Of a DNA stretch of 40,294 bases, positions 38,680 through 40,294 are shown in pieces (within the stretch, counting starts at the first letter, position 1; each line of letters opens with the position of its first letter). Under the pieces are notes generated by a model, which had not been told where the DNA came from, did not search any database, and saw only the letters and a list, made by a program, of their open reading frames with translations. Made by a program: the position numbers and the translations under genes. This DNA comes from Spirochaetaceae bacterium. GTDB lineage: Bacteria; Spirochaetota; Spirochaetia; Treponematales; Breznakiellaceae. Location: contig JAITHJ010000008.1 of the NCBI GenBank assembly GCA_031280035.1, positions 1 to 40,294 on the forward strand, read 5' to 3'.

Positions 38680-40038
38680 ATGCTTAATTTTTCTGATAAA
38701 TTTTTTTATCATATTTATCCTTTTGGATTTTGCGGCGTTCCTTATCTCAATACCTATAATACGCCTGCCGGCGGAGGGCTGGATGCAATCGCCGCACATG
38801 CCGGCAGGATAGCTGCGCTTGGCGTAAATGCGCTGTATATAGGGCCGCTTTTTGAATCAAGTTCACACGGTTATGACACGGTAGATTATTATCACGTTGA
38901 CAGGCGGCTTGGCAATAACGAAAGCCTGCGTAGACTTGTATGCGCCTTTCATAGCAAGGGAATTGCGGTAATTCTTGACGCGGTATTTAATCATACGGGC
39001 CGTGATTTCTTTGCCTTCAAAGATTTGCAGACAGCCAAAGCCGCATCGCGCTATGCCGGCTGGTATGCCGGTTTGGATTGGACGCGGGACAATCAGCATG
39101 GAGATGGATTCAGCTATGAGGGCTGGGCCGGACATACATCGCTGGTAAAGCTAAATCTTGAGTGTAACGAAGCGCGCGAGCATCTTATAAACGCAGCGCT
39201 TTACTGGATAGATGAATTTGATATTGACGGCCTGCGTCTTGATGCGGCGAATGTGATGTCCGTTGATTTTATGCGGGAGCTTTCATGCTGCTGTAAAGCA
39301 AAGAAGAGCGGATTCTGGCTTATGGGCGAAGCCGTTGGCGAAGATTACCGCGCGCTTGCGCACGAAGGCTGTCTTGATTCCGTAACCAATTATGAGTTCT
39401 ATAAAAGTTTGTGGTCAAGCTTTAACGACAAGAATTTTTTTGAACTAAGCTGGACATTCAAGCGCGCGTTTTATTTAGACGGACTTTATTCTCATATAGC
39501 GCTTTATAACTTTGCTGAAAATCATGATGTGAACCGCGTTGCAAGCGCTTTACATAACAAGGCGCATCTCTATCCGCTCTATGGGATTTTGTTTTGCGCG
39601 CCCGGGATACCATCGCTGTATTATGGCGGCGAATACGGCGTTCACGGCGAGCGCGGCGCGCATGACGATCACGCGCTGCGTCCTGTCTGGCAGGAGCGGT
39701 GGAAGCGCGGGAACGGCGCGGCGGATCTTGAGCGTGCAATCAGCGTGTTTGCCAAAACGCGCCGCGAATCAAACGCGCTGAAATACGGGAGCTGCCGCGA
39801 GCTTTACGCTGCGCATGAGCAGTTTGCGTTTGCGCGCGAGACGGAGGCCGAGCGCGTTCTTATTGCCGTGAACGCCGCGCCTTTGCAGGAACGGATTGTT
39901 ATTGCGCGGGATATGTTGCCGTCATCCGCCGCGCAGTGGGAGGACATTCTTTCGGGCGAAGTCTTTACCGTAGACGGCGGCGTTCTGCCGCTTCCGCTTG
40001 CGCCCTCGTGGATAAGAATTCTGCGTGAGACCGCGTAG
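38680..40038 (+). CDS. Alpha-amylase family (GH13) glycosidase, cytoplasmic
   Basis: The 452-residue protein has the GH13 barrel. Conserved regions are DAVFNHTG (region I), GLRLDAANVM with nucleophile D188 (region II), LMGEAVGE with acid/base E217 (region III) and FAENHDVNRV with D283 (region IV). The N-terminus begins directly with the barrel (FFYHIYPFGFCGVPYLN) and the end has a short beta domain, so carbohydrate modules are absent. With no signal peptide it should act on imported malto-oligosaccharides or related glucosides. The ATG at 38680 has GGAGG at proper spacing; GTG 38650 overlaps tetR and is not needed. Probably cotranscribed with the TetR gene. Confidence 0.92.
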   Translation: MLNFSDKFFYHIYPFGFCGVPYLNTYNTPAGGGLDAIAAHAGRIAALGVNALYIGPLFESSSHGYDTVDYYHVDRRLGNNESLRRLVCAFHSKGIAVILDAVFNHTGRDFFAFKDLQTAKAASRYAGWYAGLDWTRDNQHGDGFSYEGWAGHTSLVKLNLECNEAREHLINAALYWIDEFDIDGLRLDAANVMSVDFMRELSCCCKAKKSGFWLMGEAVGEDYRALAHEGCLDSVTNYEFYKSLWSSFNDKNFFELSWTFKRAFYLDGLYSHIALYNFAENHDVNRVASALHNKAHLYPLYGILFCAPGIPSLYYGGEYGVHGERGAHDDHALRPVWQERWKRGNGAADLERAISVFAKTRRESNALKYGSCRELYAAHEQFAFARETEAERVLIAVNAAPLQERIVIARDMLPSSAAQWEDILSGEVFTVDGGVLPLPLAPSWIRILRETA

Positions 40039-40105
40039 TCTTTTTCCGGTCATTTTCCGGCGGGAGATTTTTATGCGCCGCAGATTGATTTCTTTGCGGC
40101 AATTC

Positions 40106-40134
40106 TTGACAGCTTTGTTCTTGCAGGGTATGCT
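40106..40134 (+). promoter_or_regulatory. Promoter of tRNA-Val
   Basis: TTGACA (40106-40111), 17-bp spacer, TATGCT (40129-40134). +1 is expected about six bases before the mature tRNA. Confidence 0.75.
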
Positions 40135-40146
40135 TTTTGATAATAC

Positions 40147-40218
40147 GGACGATTAACTCAGCGGGAGAGTGCCACCTTCACACGGTGGAAGTCACTGGTT
40201 CAAATCCAGTATCGTCCA
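40147..40218 (+). tRNA. tRNA-Val (anticodon CAC)
   Basis: GGACGAT (40147-40153) pairs with ATCGTCC (40211-40217), discriminator A40218. The anticodon stem CCACC/GGTGG encloses TTCACAC, giving anticodon CAC for GUG codons. The T-loop TTCAAAT is canonical. CCA is not encoded. Confidence 0.93.
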
Positions 40219-40278
40219 TAGTTCCCGCCGCCGCGCGCGCCGCCCCCGCCCGTTCCGGCAAAGACGGCGCGCCCCCTG

Positions 40279-40294
40279 CCCCGCGTCTGCGGGG
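40279..40294 (+). terminator. Hairpin at the right edge, probable tRNA-Val terminator
   Basis: CCCCGC-GTCT-GCGGGG ends exactly at the window edge, so any following T-run cannot be seen. The 60 bases between tRNA-Val and this hairpin are very GC-rich with no feature. Confidence 0.4.

Overview
The window looks like chromosome from a spirochaete, most likely a Treponema-type lineage. This is inferred from an FlgM anti-sigma factor, a very long coiled-coil protein directly in front of dnaE, a bactofilin, several outer-membrane barrel-type proteins, a BspA-type leucine-rich-repeat protein, and an unusual Prs carrying a long internal insert. No rRNA gene is present, so the assignment rests on gene content only.

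Layout. 1-2.5 kb: start of an IclR-type regulator running off the left edge, decayed gene remnants, queD, an AMMECR1-domain gene and tRNA-Gly(GCC). 2.5-9.1 kb: a HAD phosphatase, then an accessory stretch with a regulated-looking promoter, a C11 homopolymer, a 21-bp tandem repeat, a gene of unknown function, a run of strong hairpins, a MITE-like element with 30-bp inverted ends, two unrelated genes sharing a duplicated leader, and two toxin-antitoxin-like PIN modules. 9.1-14.5 kb: ilvD, an outer-membrane protein, and a prs-Rsm22 pair. 14.7-21.8 kb: coiled-coil protein, dnaE and yggT in one forward unit. 21.8-29.7 kb: three envelope or flagellar-regulation genes, rsmI, an acyl-CoA ligase, and a five-gene reverse unit (membrane protein, aroH, FecR-like, receiver, bactofilin), then dCMP deaminase. 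29.7-37.7 kb: a reverse dppC-D-F transporter unit with its own promoter, and upstream of it a reverse operon glpT-like / truncated GDPD / HAD-IIA / aguA / aguB that joins glycerol-phosphate uptake to agmatine degradation. 37.7-40.3 kb: a candidate small RNA, a TetR regulator with an operator inside its promoter, a GH13 glycosidase, and tRNA-Val(CAC). The dnaE-to-glpT part is visibly more A+T-rich than both ends.

Themes worth attention: (1) many first-in-transcript genes have a -10 hexamer placed so that transcription would start at or within a few bases of the ATG (leaderless or nearly leaderless mRNAs), while other genes have ordinary Shine-Dalgarno sites; (2) a minus-strand terminator hairpin displays the 16S rRNA 3'-end (anti-Shine-Dalgarno) sequence in its loop, downstream of a plausible promoter; (3) a possible phase-variable reading frame controlled by a C11 tract; (4) an orphan receiver with Asp-to-Asn changes overlapping a bactofilin gene; (5) an internally deleted glycerophosphodiesterase that has lost catalytic residues. 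All functional statements come from reading motifs by eye; no database search was run.
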